64,000 nt of DNA. Source: Sinonovacula constricta. Taxonomy: Eukaryota > Mollusca > Bivalvia > Cardiida > Solecurtidae. Below, piece by piece: positions 10,101 to 24,336 of the stretch; position 1 is the stretch's first letter, and every line of letters begins with the position of its first letter. Position numbers and translations under genes: made by a program. The notes under the pieces were generated by a model. It saw only the letters and a program-made list of their open reading frames with translations, was not told where the DNA came from and did no database searches. The stretch is from the NCBI GenBank assembly GCA_007844125.1, contig CM017567.1:1545160-1609159 (forward strand). The letters run 5' to 3'.

Positions 10101-13100
10101 GAATTATTTCTGACAATGTTCATATTATCATTTATATTCAGAGCACGTGGATGTGTTTTCCTTATTGTAAATTTTCTTCAGAGTTACATACATGTATATG
10201 TGTGCTAATATATGCTAACTAAATACAATTTAGAGATAATTTAATATGTAAGATATGCCTGTTATACCATGTTCATGCATCGCAAATGACGGCATATTAC
10301 TACAATTACTAAACTCTACTTGTCGTTACTGAGTAATGTAAGACCAAAGAAAATGTATGACAATGAATTATAATGCGACAACAATTCATATGTTCGAAGT
10401 AAGCTTGGACGCAGTGCATTCAACGGGGACTTAAAACGTGAACGAAGTAAACTTAGGCCAATTTTACAAATTGATTTGTTCTTTAATCACAAATGTATAT
10501 GTCCATGGAAAAGTAAACGGTAGCAAGCGCATCTTTTACATTTCCAGACTAAGCTATGGTCAGAACAATTGCTATGAAAACGCTATCATTATTTGAATGT
10601 GGTTTATGCTTTATATGGTTGCGTATTATCATTATCTGTGGTCAATTTAATATGGACGTTTATTTGAATAAAGGTAAGTCTTTACAAAAATACATATACA
10701 TTGCTGAAAATCAATCGTAAAACGTGTAAGAATATAAGTAAAACACTGTCGATGTAAACGACCACTGCAGATTCAGATGAGAGTTTTTTTTTATATAAAC
10801 AGTTCAAACACAATTGATACGTGTGCGTTATTGTGCATTTTGGAGTATATATAAATAAAAAGCATTATTACTTTTATGTCCGAAATAAGCTATTACACAT
10901 TTTATGCACGGCGGACAAATAAACGTATTTTGGGAAGAGGAAATGGTGATTTATTAGGATATGTGTTATAAAAGCAGGGCTTGTGAATGTCTATTAATTT
11001 TCTCGACGTTTCCGTGCTCGGAATGAATGAATATTTAAGAGCATTATGTATTGTAAGGTTTCATTAGATGACTTGTAAAAGGAAGCCATAAAAAAGACAC
11101 CCTAGTCCGTCTTTGAACAAAATGTATACAACTCCTTGTAGCGTGTACCATTTCATTGTCAAAGACACTTTAGTCTTAACATGATACTTTACAGTTTTCT
11201 TCATGCGACCTTACCCTCCTTTTGTAGAAAAGATAGTATAACATTTAACATAACTTATTAAGATATACTCATAAGTTATTTTGACTGCAAAAATCAGAAT
11301 TTTCAACAGAAAACACGCTGATGCTCTATAAAACATATACATAATTGTTAAATTATTTGGCTTTATCAGATAATAAAATCGTGTTTTGTGAACATGCTCA
11401 ATAAATTCCATATTTATTGAATTCCAAAAATATTGATAACTTACATTTATGAAGATTATGTTATCTTGTTTTAAAGCCATAGTTTTCTTGCACTCGTTAC
11501 TTACCAAAAGACCCAACATTTGCCGCTATTAGTATTTTATTCTTTATTTATCTAATCGCTTACTACATACATTTCAAAAACTAAAACAGAGTAAAACGTA
11601 ATATCAATTGCTTAACACAATATAGAATTTGTGTTTCACAAAACAAAACTTTTCCGCACACGTATTACATCCTGTTAGAGGCATTTTACCCTTTACTGCA
11701 CCTTTCACCTGTGTGTTTCACAGTGTACCTAGATTTGAAGTTTATTAAACCTTAGATAACGGCTTAGCTCTGCTCTGGTGAACAATGAAAACAAATTATG
11801 CAGGGTTGTGTGTAAAACAATCTATCCTAGACATCCATTTAGATACAATGAAATCTATGTTTTTTATAAATACATTTTAATTGGTTTAATCGGCACAATG
11901 ATGGACTTTTCTATAAAAGAAATAGTTTTCTCAAGTTTGTAAGTATACAAATATGCATATACATGCTATCCTAGTTAAACGTCATAATTGTAGTTTTTTT
12001 ATAACATTTTATTTGCACCGTGAAATAACATTATAGGCAATATTTCTATATATAAAAATGCATTTGAGTACATTTGCCTTGTGCCTTTTCAAATGTTGTT
12101 AACTGTTGCTATGCTAATATGTCTTGGTAATATTCCTTTATTGTTTGTTTTACAAAGTTTTTTACAAAATACTAAGTACTTTTTAAACAAAACTCTAAAT
12201 TAACAAATAAATCCGTTCACTAATCACACCACATAGACATGTCCGTGACAGACTTAACGATATTTTCCATGACCTAGCATATATATATATATTTTCTAAC
12301 TTGAACTGTGTTTAGAGTGTCAATGAAGATAACGCTATCATCGATTGTATGTGTTGCGTGCATTCGCTTATTAATCTATGCAGTAGTGTGCATAACCACG
12401 GCTCCTAACGATGTAATAAATACACTGCTGAAACGTCAATCATATCTCGTTAAAGGACAACATTAAACACTTTCGACGTAAATGACCAAGGCAGACGGTG
12501 ATTAAAGATTACAAATTAAAATAAAATAGCAATAACTTAAATTTCTTAAAGTAAATATTAGTTAGGTACGTTTAATTATTTTTTGGCCTTTAAATGTTAA
12601 TTTCATAGCATATACATTAGCGATCATATTTAAAATGACAGTGCAAATAGAAATTCGAAAATCACTTTAATTTTCAGTATAAACATAATTATATTACTTT
12701 AAACGACATATAAGTAAACTAGCAGCATGCATACAAGCAAACATAATCTTGAATACCAAGGTCCAAAGTTTTTTATTTCATAAGCAGCCACACAAACTTG
12801 TTTAAGTAGTATTTAATCGACTGTAAGTAGCTTCATATCTATGTGTTGACCTTATTTGTGAACTGAGTATACAGTAAACAGCGAAGTAAAGATAAAGATG
12901 TTTAGCAGGACTTGTCGGTTACTGTTTGTAAGTTATACACATACTTTGAGTAGAAATTCATCTGATTGTAACATGGCTTTTATTATCCATCGCTTGCTCC
13001 GTAATAAACAAGTGTGGTGCTTAAGATATTTATTGTACATTGACTTTCTTTCATGTGCTCGCTCCAAAGGACTATATCAAGGTGTTTTTAAAGAAGTGGA

Positions 13101-13206
13101 TTTATATTAAGGATACACATCTTCAAAAGGTAAAACTTGATCTGACTTATGTTTATCCATTATATATATCGGAGCATTATTTGTTTTAATTTTTTCATTG
13201 TTTGCT
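7166..13206. other. AT-rich stretch without recognised genes
   Basis: Six kilobases with no frame resembling a known protein. The longest frame (102 codons, minus strand, 11211-11519) has no recognisable domain. Loosely similar sequence recurs near 8.8, 10.7 and 12.4 kb: GAAGATAACGCTATC at 8803 and 12325, and AAACACT(G/T)TCGA(T/C)GTAAA at 10741 and 12465. This hints at an old, badly eroded dispersed repeat. Confidence 0.45.
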
Positions 13207-14078
<872 letters not shown>

Positions 14079-16869
14079 TAGTACACGTAGTAGTTGCTGT
14101 TGCTGTTGTCGTCGTCTTTCAATAATATGTTTAAGATCAAGTTATGAAATCCTTTTACAACTTTTATTTAAAATTGAGATAAAGTCCTTTTTTGCCAATC
14201 CTAATTAAATTTGTAAAGATAACAGAAGAAAAAAAGAGAAAACTAATTATTGTTCAGGCGTGATGTTTGAAGTGGGGTTGGTCTTGATCAATAACAACAA
14301 TCAGTCGTCACTTAGATGTAAAATAACTTACGGGAACTTTGCCACGTGCGATGGATTCAGAGATTATCAGGGGAGGTCGATGTGAATGGCATTTTCGTGT
14401 AATTTGATAGAACGGTTATAAATCACACCATTTTGTAGAGTACTGAGTGGATATCGTATGTTTTTTTTTCCTTATGTATTTTATTTTGATTTGTACAGAT
14501 GTATACAGTTTTTTACTGTACAAGGTTAGTAAGACTTTAACAGCTTGACTAACATCATCCTTATATGCTAAATGTCATTGCTTGTTTAATTTACAAAGTT
14601 CAATTAGTTACCAAATCATATTGGCAACACAATCAGTATGAGCAACCGTTACTTTTTCGCTCTCTAATTGTACATTACAATCCCGAGGCTATTTGTGATT
14701 TAGTTAATTATATCGATTTGGCTCTAGTATATTTTATTTTTGTTGGCTTTAATAAAAGCATGAGCAATAAACACTAATCCTTTGATAGTTAAGTCACTAA
14801 CATGACGAGCGTGTCAAAGACGCCACATGTGCAGAGGGCACCTAGAGAAATAAAAGCCTGGTAGGACTCGTAAGGCGAGGAACTGTTAACATTAATATGG
14901 TGATACTTTTTGTCAGTTAGAAAACTTATTACCAATCTGTTGTATTTGTAAATTTGACTCGAGCCCATTCCATTACAAGAACCCCACTCCGACAAAACAT
15001 GCGGTGGCTTCTTCCAGACATCGCGTAAATAATGCCGGTATAATCTATGGTTTCTTTGCTTCTGAACATTCGTAGTAAAAGCATATTAATATAATTGCTG
15101 TTTAATAAAATAATAAACTCATACTCAATAACAATCTAGCGCTCCTTTTGCTTTGGCTTTACAAATGATAAAATTCTTCCAAAAACATTTGAATACATCA
15201 AGAAAAGTGTTTACATGTATCAGCTTCCAGAACAGGAAAATGATCGAGAAACAAATCAGATACTGTAAGTGATGACCATAATCTGTTCAACAACAGAATG
15301 AAAATAGTACAGATCTTATCGCGATGTCGTGAATAATGATTTTAGTGACAACAGGTTAATGGTCTGGATCAGTTGTCGTCTACGGGTATTTAAACTAAGT
15401 TGTCGTGGAAATGTCTTGATTTATTGTAATTCTCGTTTAACGTCCGCAGTGAGTTGGTCTAGGGCAATGACATAGAATTGGTAAAACAGGATTAATTTAC
15501 ATGAATATGTACAAAAATGTTTTTCTTAGTGATTGCGGAGCGAAATTGGACATTAAACTGAAAAAATAGGCGAAACTAAATTTTGTTACAATTCTGTATG
15601 TATAAAATTCTTGTCACCCGATGGATCCTGTTTTGCAATAACTTTTGTTACAGTTTTATTGCAATTCTGGAAGAAATGGCAGAACTGTTACAACACTTCA
15701 AATGGACATGGAGAAAAACTTCCTTTTTAATATAATTAGGAAAAATATGCTTTTCCTACAAAAACGAATCTTTCTTATCGGCATGAGTGGACAAAAATGG
15801 GACAGTGAGATTCAAAACGGTGTGGATTCTCATTCAAACATGATTGTTTTGGCTATTGATATTGGTAAACTGTTTCAGTGAACATGACCAAGTTAAAAGT
15901 ATCAAAATGGGTACGAATATATTTGCAATTAAAAATAAAGAAAAACTACTCCTACTCGCTCTTTTACCTTTCTTAATATCTTGTATTATTGAATACTGAT
16001 GTAGATTTTTATGACTCTTACCCCATCTGAGCCAATCACATTTGTTTGACAGTGAGACTTTATCATTGCTCTGTCTATCTTCTGTTTTGCGCCTCTATAC
16101 TAGTATCACAAATGAAACTGAGTTAGAAAAAATATATTTCGTATTGTGCCAGGGTTTTTCTAAAAGACTTTTGGCAAAAAGTCCAGACGAACAGACTAGA
16201 TTTCCTATCAAAGCTACATCACATAATTTCGGTTGTTCATCTCGCCGCGGTCTTCTGTTAACATATTTTCTGAAATTGGCAGATTATGACCGATCTGTGG
16301 GTTGATAGTTTCTAGTGTCTCTTTATCAAATGATATTCTGTGTGTATCTGACGGGAGCAGTTTTTACACGTAAAAACGATTCTTCTAAGAAAATAACCGA
16401 GGAGGGAATCTTCATCTGTTTGAATTGGACATAACTATACGAACTTGGAAGATGACTCAAAACTATACATTTCGAAATAGCTTTTGTTAGTTGATGAGCG
16501 TATATGCATATAGTAACTTTATTAGTAAAAAGGGTCGCAAGCGTCATGATGTGGATATACTTTATGGTGCTTTGCTGTTTCAAAATAACACTTTATTATT
16601 AATTCCTATTATTAATTCCTAACAAAACGATGCTTTGTTACGGATGTCAGTCGTAAGTTTAAGCGCATCTGGAGTTACTAATCAGGTTTAGCATTTCTTT
16701 CAGCTGATTGGATAAGTTCTGTTATGACACCTGGTTACTTTATCATTCTTGCGCAAATGAACGAACTGGTAGAATGTTACTAGATTGAGAATAAATCAAA
16801 TGATAGCTGAATTGGAGCTAATTGTTTTTGTTAAATCGCACAAGCCCATGCGCGCGCACAGACACACGC
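14079..16869. other. AT-rich stretch without recognised genes
   Basis: No supported gene. A slightly GC-richer patch at 14310-14420 has, on the minus strand, a short open frame ending at a good splice-donor match (CCC|GTAAGT near 14329). It is too short to call. Frames at 15645-15881 and 16042-16305 match nothing I know. Confidence 0.4.
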
Positions 16870-16948
16870 CCACGCATTCTCACCCACACTTCGATTGGGA
16901 TTCAAACCCACGCGTTGAAGGGCTAAGGAGTTACAAGTTGGTACTTCA
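16870..16948 (-). mobile_element. SINE family B, tRNA-like head fragment
   Basis: On the minus strand this keeps only the tRNA-related part: GTAACTCCTTAGCCCTTCAA, then CGTGGGTTTGAATCCC, whose GGTTTGAATCC is a box B match. The same order occurs in the copies at 31.8 and 32.1 kb. A CA-rich, GC-rich patch (16853-16890) lies beside it. Confidence 0.6.
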
Positions 16949-18908
16949 TATTCACGAAATATAAGTAAAAGCATTACTTAAAGGTAATAATAACACCATT
17001 CAATGCGATCATAATTCGTAAATGCCTCTGTATATAATTTTGCTACATAGAAAGAATATTATTACCTGGGCGTTTCCGGAGTGATACTAATTTTATTATC
17101 ATAGATGATATTTTCAGTTTTCATTAAATTGACCATCACAATCATTTTAAACCTTTCATAGGGTTGTCGTTCTCTTGTAATGCCGTTGTAAATTTTCGAT
17201 AACGCTTTGAAACACAATAATAAAGCCTGGAACTTAATACAATTCTTTATTCAAAAGATTTATGTCTTTGATCTTTAATGGAAGATATAATTTAATCTTA
17301 TTAGATAAGGGTTTGAAAAAAACATTTTATGCCTTTTTATTTGTTGGAAGTACTTCAAGTTTAAGGCAATAGGATAATGTTTCATCTTCCCAACTAAATG
17401 TCACCTGTCTGGTCTAGGTGAAATAGGATTCAAGTGAAACAAAAATGATCAAGTTAAAGCCCCTGCCATTATATAATGATATTTAAAACGTTTGTTCGTT
17501 ACATGGTATCAACATTACAAAGCCTTATAAAACATCAAGGTTTGTAATTTTCATGATGGTATCTAACCTTACAACACACGTTTATTCTAAGGACACGAAG
17601 AGTACAGAAATTGAAAATACATTTCATGCATCAATCTAGGTCAATCGTCATAGGAAATGTGTAAATTTCAGTGCATATAAAACACATTTTGTTTGGGGGG
17701 GGGGGGGCATATGCTTTTAGATGGATTTAATGAAACATAATGCGTGATAAATTAAAATTTCTCACTTTATAACAAAGTATAAAGGTTTATTATTGAAATT
17801 ATCATATCACTCATGTTTAGAAGAATAAAAATTAGGCTGCGCTGGCCTGCCAGTGACATTAATGTTACCAATGAGTAAGACCCTGCATTTCTTTCTGGGC
17901 AGAAGTATATTTAAAATTGAATTTTACCAAGCCAAGATCACTTAATTACATTGTTTACTGAAGTTGCTCACACATTTATTTCGACAAATGTTCACAAATA
18001 TTGCAAACAGTTCAGGAAACTTAACATCATACCACATCATTGACTTATTGATTTGTAATAATTTCCTGCAATGTCTTGTAGATAGGTCGCTCTCTTCGGG
18101 TTCAGGTAGAATATGTGCTTTATTTTAACCAATGTAAAACTGTCATAAGGGATATATAATTTATCTTATTTTGAATAATAATATACATTAACATGACATA
18201 TGGCCATTTGCAGATACACCATGTTGTCATGCATAATTAATTTTATGTTAATAGTTACGAATGCTGCTGTGATTTAAATGTCAAAGTATTTTAACATGAT
18301 ATTCCTACCAGAAAGTGTTATATATTGATTCGAATCATTGATTTTCTTTTTTTCGAAGAGTAAATCTAATATCGTGGAAAATTAAAGCATATTTTCATGC
18401 GTATTAATGCAATGGCAATCAATTTTAATGACGTTTGCCAATGAATTAGGTTTTATTTTCCCTTGAACAATAGCGATCACGTATCGTACTGAAATTTCGT
18501 AGTTCTAAAAATGATATATTGACACGAATGATTAATCAATGTAAAAAAAGGGTTAACATGCTACAATGCAAGTAAATCCATATTCATCCACGACGGACAG
18601 AAGTCAATAATTTTATGACAAAATAAGAGACTTTATATTCTTTGGAATGGCAATATATTCGTGATACAAATTCTGAATTGATACACAATTTGAAAAGAGC
18701 AGCAATTTGTAATGCATGTCTCGCATACCTACGAAACGTACAAAACCTTAAGGGTTTCTTATACCTTATACATTCGCCTTAATTCTAGTTTAATATGCTA
18801 GTATCAGGGATTCCAATTTAGAACACAATGTATTCATAATTCTATATATTGCAGCGCCGATGAGTTAAAGCAAATAATATTCAGGAAATAAGAGCGAATC
18901 TCTGTAAG
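16949..18908. other. AT-rich stretch without recognised genes
   Basis: No gene seen. Contains an uninterrupted run of about 13 G at 17695-17707, out of character with the AT-rich surroundings. Confidence 0.5.
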
Positions 18909-19048
<140 letters not shown>

Positions 19049-20818
19049 ATATACAATAACTGTTACTTCTTGATTATTTAAATTTTAACCTGTTTTAATT
19101 TGGTAAACAGTAGTTCTGATTTCAGAAGATGCTTTTTGTGCGATATTTAACAACACTATTGATATTTTTTAAAGACAAAACATCTATACTTTAAATCTCG
19201 GGGCTCAAACACACATCATAAATAAGTAAGATAATAAATATGATATAATATATGATTTTTTTTTCAAATGACCTGCAAAACGTTTATTTTATGTCATGAA
19301 ACCTTTGATTTCTTATTTTAAAGTTCAAGCTTTTCTTTAATGCAAATACTTCAACATACACACTCATTTTAATAAAAAATGTCTGTGTATATTATAAGAT
19401 GTTAAAATCAAAGTATCCTTTGTTGCACCTGTGCCTCTAATTTTCGCTAATTAAAATAGTTTAATCACCCCCCTTTGTCGATATTAACAGAATTGGTATC
19501 CATATCCTTTGCCACCAATAAACGAAATCGTAATTGTATAGCATTTTACTTTCTTATATTTTTTAAATACTTTGCCGATGCCATGAATGCAAATGTATTC
19601 AAATCAACAACAACATTGATTTATTCTAATTGCTAAATTAGCCATTTGTTAAAGGTAATTTAACCGTTCCAACATAATAAATAAACAACATCGTAAGTAC
19701 ACGTACTATCATGGACCTGGTAATGATATGCAATATATTTTAATATAGCTGTTAATATTAATAATATAGCTTGTCAGAGAGGTTTCATTGTTGAAATGTA
19801 TTTCTTTATCACAAACGTCAGTCATTGTATAATTTAAGTGGAAATTAGGAATGTATGAATGATTTAAATGATTGAACAGTTTTGACGTTTATATAAACGG
19901 TTAGAAATATATTTCACTTTTGAATGCAGAAGGCATATTGTGTAAGTAATCTTACAATATTACAAACAACTTAGTACATCTGTAATTAAAATTAATATAT
20001 GAATATATGTACTATCATATTTTCAGAAAAGAAATAAATTAGATTCCAGCCGGTTGTTTAACTTTGTTTGACCTAAAGTACCAGTTCCCACGAACTGCTC
20101 TTTTATTTTAAACGAGTTATTGTACTGAAAAAACTATATGTATTTAATATGGAATTCATTGAGAATTTACAAATCTGTTGCGATGTTATATACATTGTAC
20201 TTTGAATTCTATGTTTATGCGCGTTAAAATGCCACTACATATAGCACACTTTACTTTTCGTAGGTACTCTATTTTAGTGTATAGTTTAGTGAAATATATT
20301 CAAGAATTTGAAAATGCAACACATGTGCTCGCATGATTTTGCATTACTAATATCATTAGAATAAATCGGAAACATTGTGATATGTGCTGGTCTGTATTTC
20401 TATTTCATTTTTTTTCGAGGTTTTGTTTTAAAAGAAATGTATTGCAGACATGCGATTAGTATCTTTTTCCGTTTATTGAAAAGAACAAAGGCAATATATT
20501 GATGTATTCGATAATTACTTTTACTTCCCTATTATGTTCTTACACTGATAGTGTATACTTAAACAAATTTCTTCCAGTTATTCCACGTTTTATATGCCTT
20601 GAACGTTTAACTTGTTAACAAAGAAATCGACAATTCACCGTGTATTGTAGGTATTAATATCACTTTTTCCGAACTAGATAAAAAAGAAAAATAACACGTT
20701 TCCATAAACAAGTGTATGCTTACAATCGTCACAAAATAATTCCATACTATAATTTTTTGCGACCTCACTGAATATCTAAAATCGTTGCATGGAAACAGAT
20801 ATTGTCATATTATAACAG
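19049..20818. other. AT-rich stretch without recognised genes
   Basis: Nothing supported on either strand. Confidence 0.5.
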
Positions 20819-20938
20819 ACTAGAAACCATATGATGGAGCTTGGTCCGGCTTCGGGCAAGGCGGGATTGGAAATATTGCTATCGCACATATTCCATTTCG
20901 ATGTCCAGAGGCGATTCGCATTAGATTTGAGAGGAAAG
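20819..20938 (+). other. Exon-like GC-rich block (uncertain)
   Basis: A block clearly richer in G and C than its surroundings, preceded by ATAACAG or ACTAG (possible acceptors, weak polypyrimidine) and followed by a good donor match, AAAG|GTATGA at 20938/20939. Two frames are open across it. One reads THR-R-N-H-MMELGPASGKAGLEILL and is in phase 0 at both ends. The other, starting at AAACCATATGAT (20824), reads KPYDGAWSGFGQGGIGNIAI and is rich in codons that begin with G, a property of real coding frames. Neither resembles a family I can name. It could be an exon of a large gene, a decayed retrogene or part of an unknown repeat. Confidence 0.25.
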
Positions 20939-22764
20939 GTATGATAATTGATATGACATTTGATAAAATACTATATTATAGCAAGGTTTGCAAAAATCAA
21001 TTCAGCTAAGACTATAACTATACATTACTGTCTTCATAAAAATATAAACGGTATATATTGCATCATCTGGTAGTTGGTTGTAATATAAAGCGATATTAAA
21101 TATAAGCTGTCTCTTCTGGCATAAAGGTTTAACTTATATATCAAAAAAGCTATTGTGTCGACAAAAATGAGATGCTGGCTAACACATACATGTATCATAG
21201 TAAGACTTTAACAAAACTGAAAAAAAGACATATAGAGTCATGATGTTGACAGAAAATGGGCTTTCATTGGTAAAGCGATATATTTTGAACTAGTATAATA
21301 CATATAACATAATATAATAATATAATATAATATCTAAATTTAAATATCTATGTTTTATCGGCCAATGCTACATAATTAAATATCTTCTGACAAAGGAATG
21401 TTATATACAATGAGAAATTCATAGTCATACAAATCTACGAAGTTACATGATATCATAAGAAACATAAAGGAATGTATTAAGTGTATTGTTTCAGTTCCAA
21501 CAATACAGCTATGATAATTTATACATTACATTTGGACATTAGAAAGGTATGTCAATTTGTTCATCAGTTTAGACATAGTTAACTATATTTTAAGGAAAGT
21601 TTATATTATTATTTAGATAAACCTTTAGGTTAGGATTGTCCAATATAATGACAAATATAAATAGTTACTTAAAAACAATATCACATAGTGAGCAGTATTG
21701 CATTTTTCAGCCCTGCTTGAAAAAACATTTCCATTTTCCGCATTCGAGCGTGATCCCTTTCTAGAAAGATATGTTCAAAGCTTTTGATGTTGCATAAAAA
21801 CTGTATTTAATTACTTGCATGTTGATTGACCTACATTATGAGCATAAACATTTCACTATTCAAGAAAACCATTTTGCAACAGTAACAACCAAATTAAATT
21901 TGGATGGTTATTCTTATTTAGTAACTAACACAAAAAAATATAATGAACTTTCACTAAACTTGTCTTATTGTTTTGTTAAAAACACCAAGAAAAGATTATA
22001 TTTTTATGTCGTTTAAGCACCATAATAGCATCAAAGTTGATATATGAACCGTAAATGCTATTGATAATAGTCACTTAAGGCTAGTGTGTATTTTGCACCC
22101 TTTTATCTAACTAAATATGTGTATTGATTTAAGCAATTGAAACTGTTAGAATATATGCCAAAAATACATGCAAAATATATATTTCTTAAAACGTAAATTG
22201 ACAGGTTTAAAAAGGTAACAACAAACTAATCATTAATAATTGTGACAACATTCTAAATATGTATAATGTCATTTTCATTTTTTCCCTGAACGATTATAAA
22301 TGTTTCATTTATATGATAATATGAATTCTTTATCAATTGCCTTCTGTATAAAACCTGCAAGATTTCAAAGGCACGTTGTATTTGACAGCTGTATAAGAAA
22401 ATTGGATTCGTCTTCTATTTTATTGCATATCTGACACAATCCTTTATTCCTTGGTATTTGGTACGGTTTATGCCATCTGCAACTATCAATTTCTAAAATA
22501 TGTAAAGCGACTCTCAACTTAATTTAAGCCACTCTATATTGTGTGATATTTGCTTTGGAAATATATGGTGGCAGTGTGAAATCAACAAAAAAAAGAGACT
22601 GTATGACGTTGCTCTTCGTGAATCGTTGTGTTATTATTATATAAAATTAGTTGCAAAATGATATAATGTTAGTCGTTACAGAAACATTTTCAAAAATAGA
22701 ATTTCAATTTCTACACCCTGATTTGACCAAACATGTGAGAAATATATGTATCTAGTATGTTTTT
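20939..22764. other. AT-rich stretch without recognised genes
   Basis: Nothing supported. A short TAATA-rich run lies at 21296-21340. Confidence 0.5.
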
Positions 22765-23345
22765 AACATTGGAGGCTCATGAGGTCTGGTCGGAATACCT
22801 TTCCATTCCAAGTAGCATAAGGCATACATGAGTTTTTACAGAAATAATATTTTTGCAAAATTTCATGTGGATGTGTTTTCGAAGCTCCTCACCTGAGAAC
22901 CATAGTTTAATATTGGTACCACTAATTTGTGTGTTAATGTAATGTCTTAAAACTAACTTAAAAATTGTTTCAAATTAAATTTAAACGATTGGTTTGATAT
23001 GGTTTTACTTATGCTTAAGATATTTGAAATGCTTACTCTTTCTAACATTGCAATTCCATATTTTAAATTTAAACCAGCCTTGAAAGTGCTCCTCCCCTTT
23101 AACGATCATAATCTTAGTTTTCTCCGTACTCATTGTAGGTTTAGAATTAATGCAATATTCTTTTAAACAGTTCAGGTCCATGTGAAGACTTTCTTCCACA
23201 AACAATGTTATATCATCGACATATAGAAGAAAAGGCAATTTCAGCGATTCTTATTTTAAACAAATCAAACCCTTTAACTATTAACTGCTCTTTAAGAACA
23301 ATGAGGTATACAGACAATAAAAATGATGAAAAACACCGTTTGAAT
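22765..23345 (-). pseudogene. Decayed LINE reverse-transcriptase relic
   Basis: Pieces of a non-LTR reverse transcriptase in several frames on the minus strand. Near 23337-23250 the frame reads SSFLLSVYLIVLKEQL-like sequence, as in the block before motif C. The central frame (23238-23005) has LLYVDDITLF with both catalytic Asp at 23217-23212, then LNCLKEYC, KTKIMIV and FKYL, the order seen in LINE palm and thumb. Further on, LVVPILNYGSQV (about 22925-22888) matches the LVxPILNYGSE block, and in another frame IHMKFCKNI (from about 22872) matches the IHLKFCK block. Frameshifts and stops break it. It is older than and distinct from the 1-5617 element, which has FADD at motif C. No endonuclease part was seen. 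Confidence 0.75.
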
Positions 23346-24192
23346 AAGAGGTGTTGTCGCTAATATTACTACTAACTTTATATGTGGTGAAAAAATACAA
23401 ATCTCCGCATTTTTGCCCTTGCACACGTAAATGGTAGCGCTCAGACCTATTTACTTTTCCATAACTGTGCTACTGATAATACAAGATTGCGCTGTGATAG
23501 TTGCCAGGTGTTATAATGTTTAAACTGTCGTGTCTTCAGGCTTGTCAATAAAAGAACGACTTCTTACCCAAATTGTTCATAGCAGCTGCTAAAATGGCTT
23601 ATGTATAATTGTCTTGTTAGTAGCTTTCATCAAAGATAATTATCACTGATAACTGATGAGATGCTTCAGTCATTTCTGTCATGAAAAAGTTCAGTAACCT
23701 AATACATGAAAGAAGGTTTTGATACCTACTTAAACGCTTATCTTTCCTGTTATTTTTATTAATTTGGTTACAAATAAACCATTTAATTAGGATCACGTTA
23801 CCTTGAACTACTAAAATGAAATATCACAGACAGAGGCATAATACCTTCTATATAAACATTCACTTATAGCGCTCTGAGTTGTACAATTGTGCTGTTTTAA
23901 AGAGCCCGTACGGTGCTTCACAAAGAACAATTTAAAGTTTTCTCGTGGGTCAAACTAATTGAATATAGACATATTGACATTGCTTTCTAACTGTGTCAAG
24001 AGTAAATAGTGAGTTAAGAGGCAAAAAGAGATTTTGTGTCGTTAATTTGATATTACCCGTAGCGTATTCAAAAATGTTGTACGCGCAAAGCTAAAGGAAC
24101 GTCACCTCTACTACTTAAACTGATGAGATGGCATATTAATATGATCATTTCATTTATTGTCGGCAAGGTGAAATCTAGAATTCGCCCGAAGG
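23346..24192. other. AT-rich stretch without recognised genes
   Basis: No gene seen. Earlier parts of the decayed LINE may extend here, but I could not support that. Confidence 0.4.
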
Positions 24193-24269
24193 CGTGTGTC
24201 TGTGTGTGTCTGTCTATGTGTGTGTGTGTGTGTGTGTGTGCGTGCGTGCGCGCGTGCGTGCGTGCGTGC

Positions 24270-24313
<44 letters not shown>

Positions 24314-24336
24314 ATGTTCGGGTGTGTGCGCATGTG
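24193..24336. repeat. GT/GCGT alternating microsatellite
   Basis: GT repeats flank a core of GCGT units (24239-24275). The whole tract alternates purine and pyrimidine. Cys/Val or Thr/His frames over it are repeat artefacts. Confidence 0.95.

Noticed and set aside
11211..11519. 102-codon minus-strand frame
   Set aside because: Composition is what random AT-rich DNA gives; no domain or conserved neighbour.
23655..23700. CTGATGAG … GAAA pattern suggesting a hammerhead ribozyme
   Set aside because: The helix between the core boxes has at most three pairs and the outer helices do not form.
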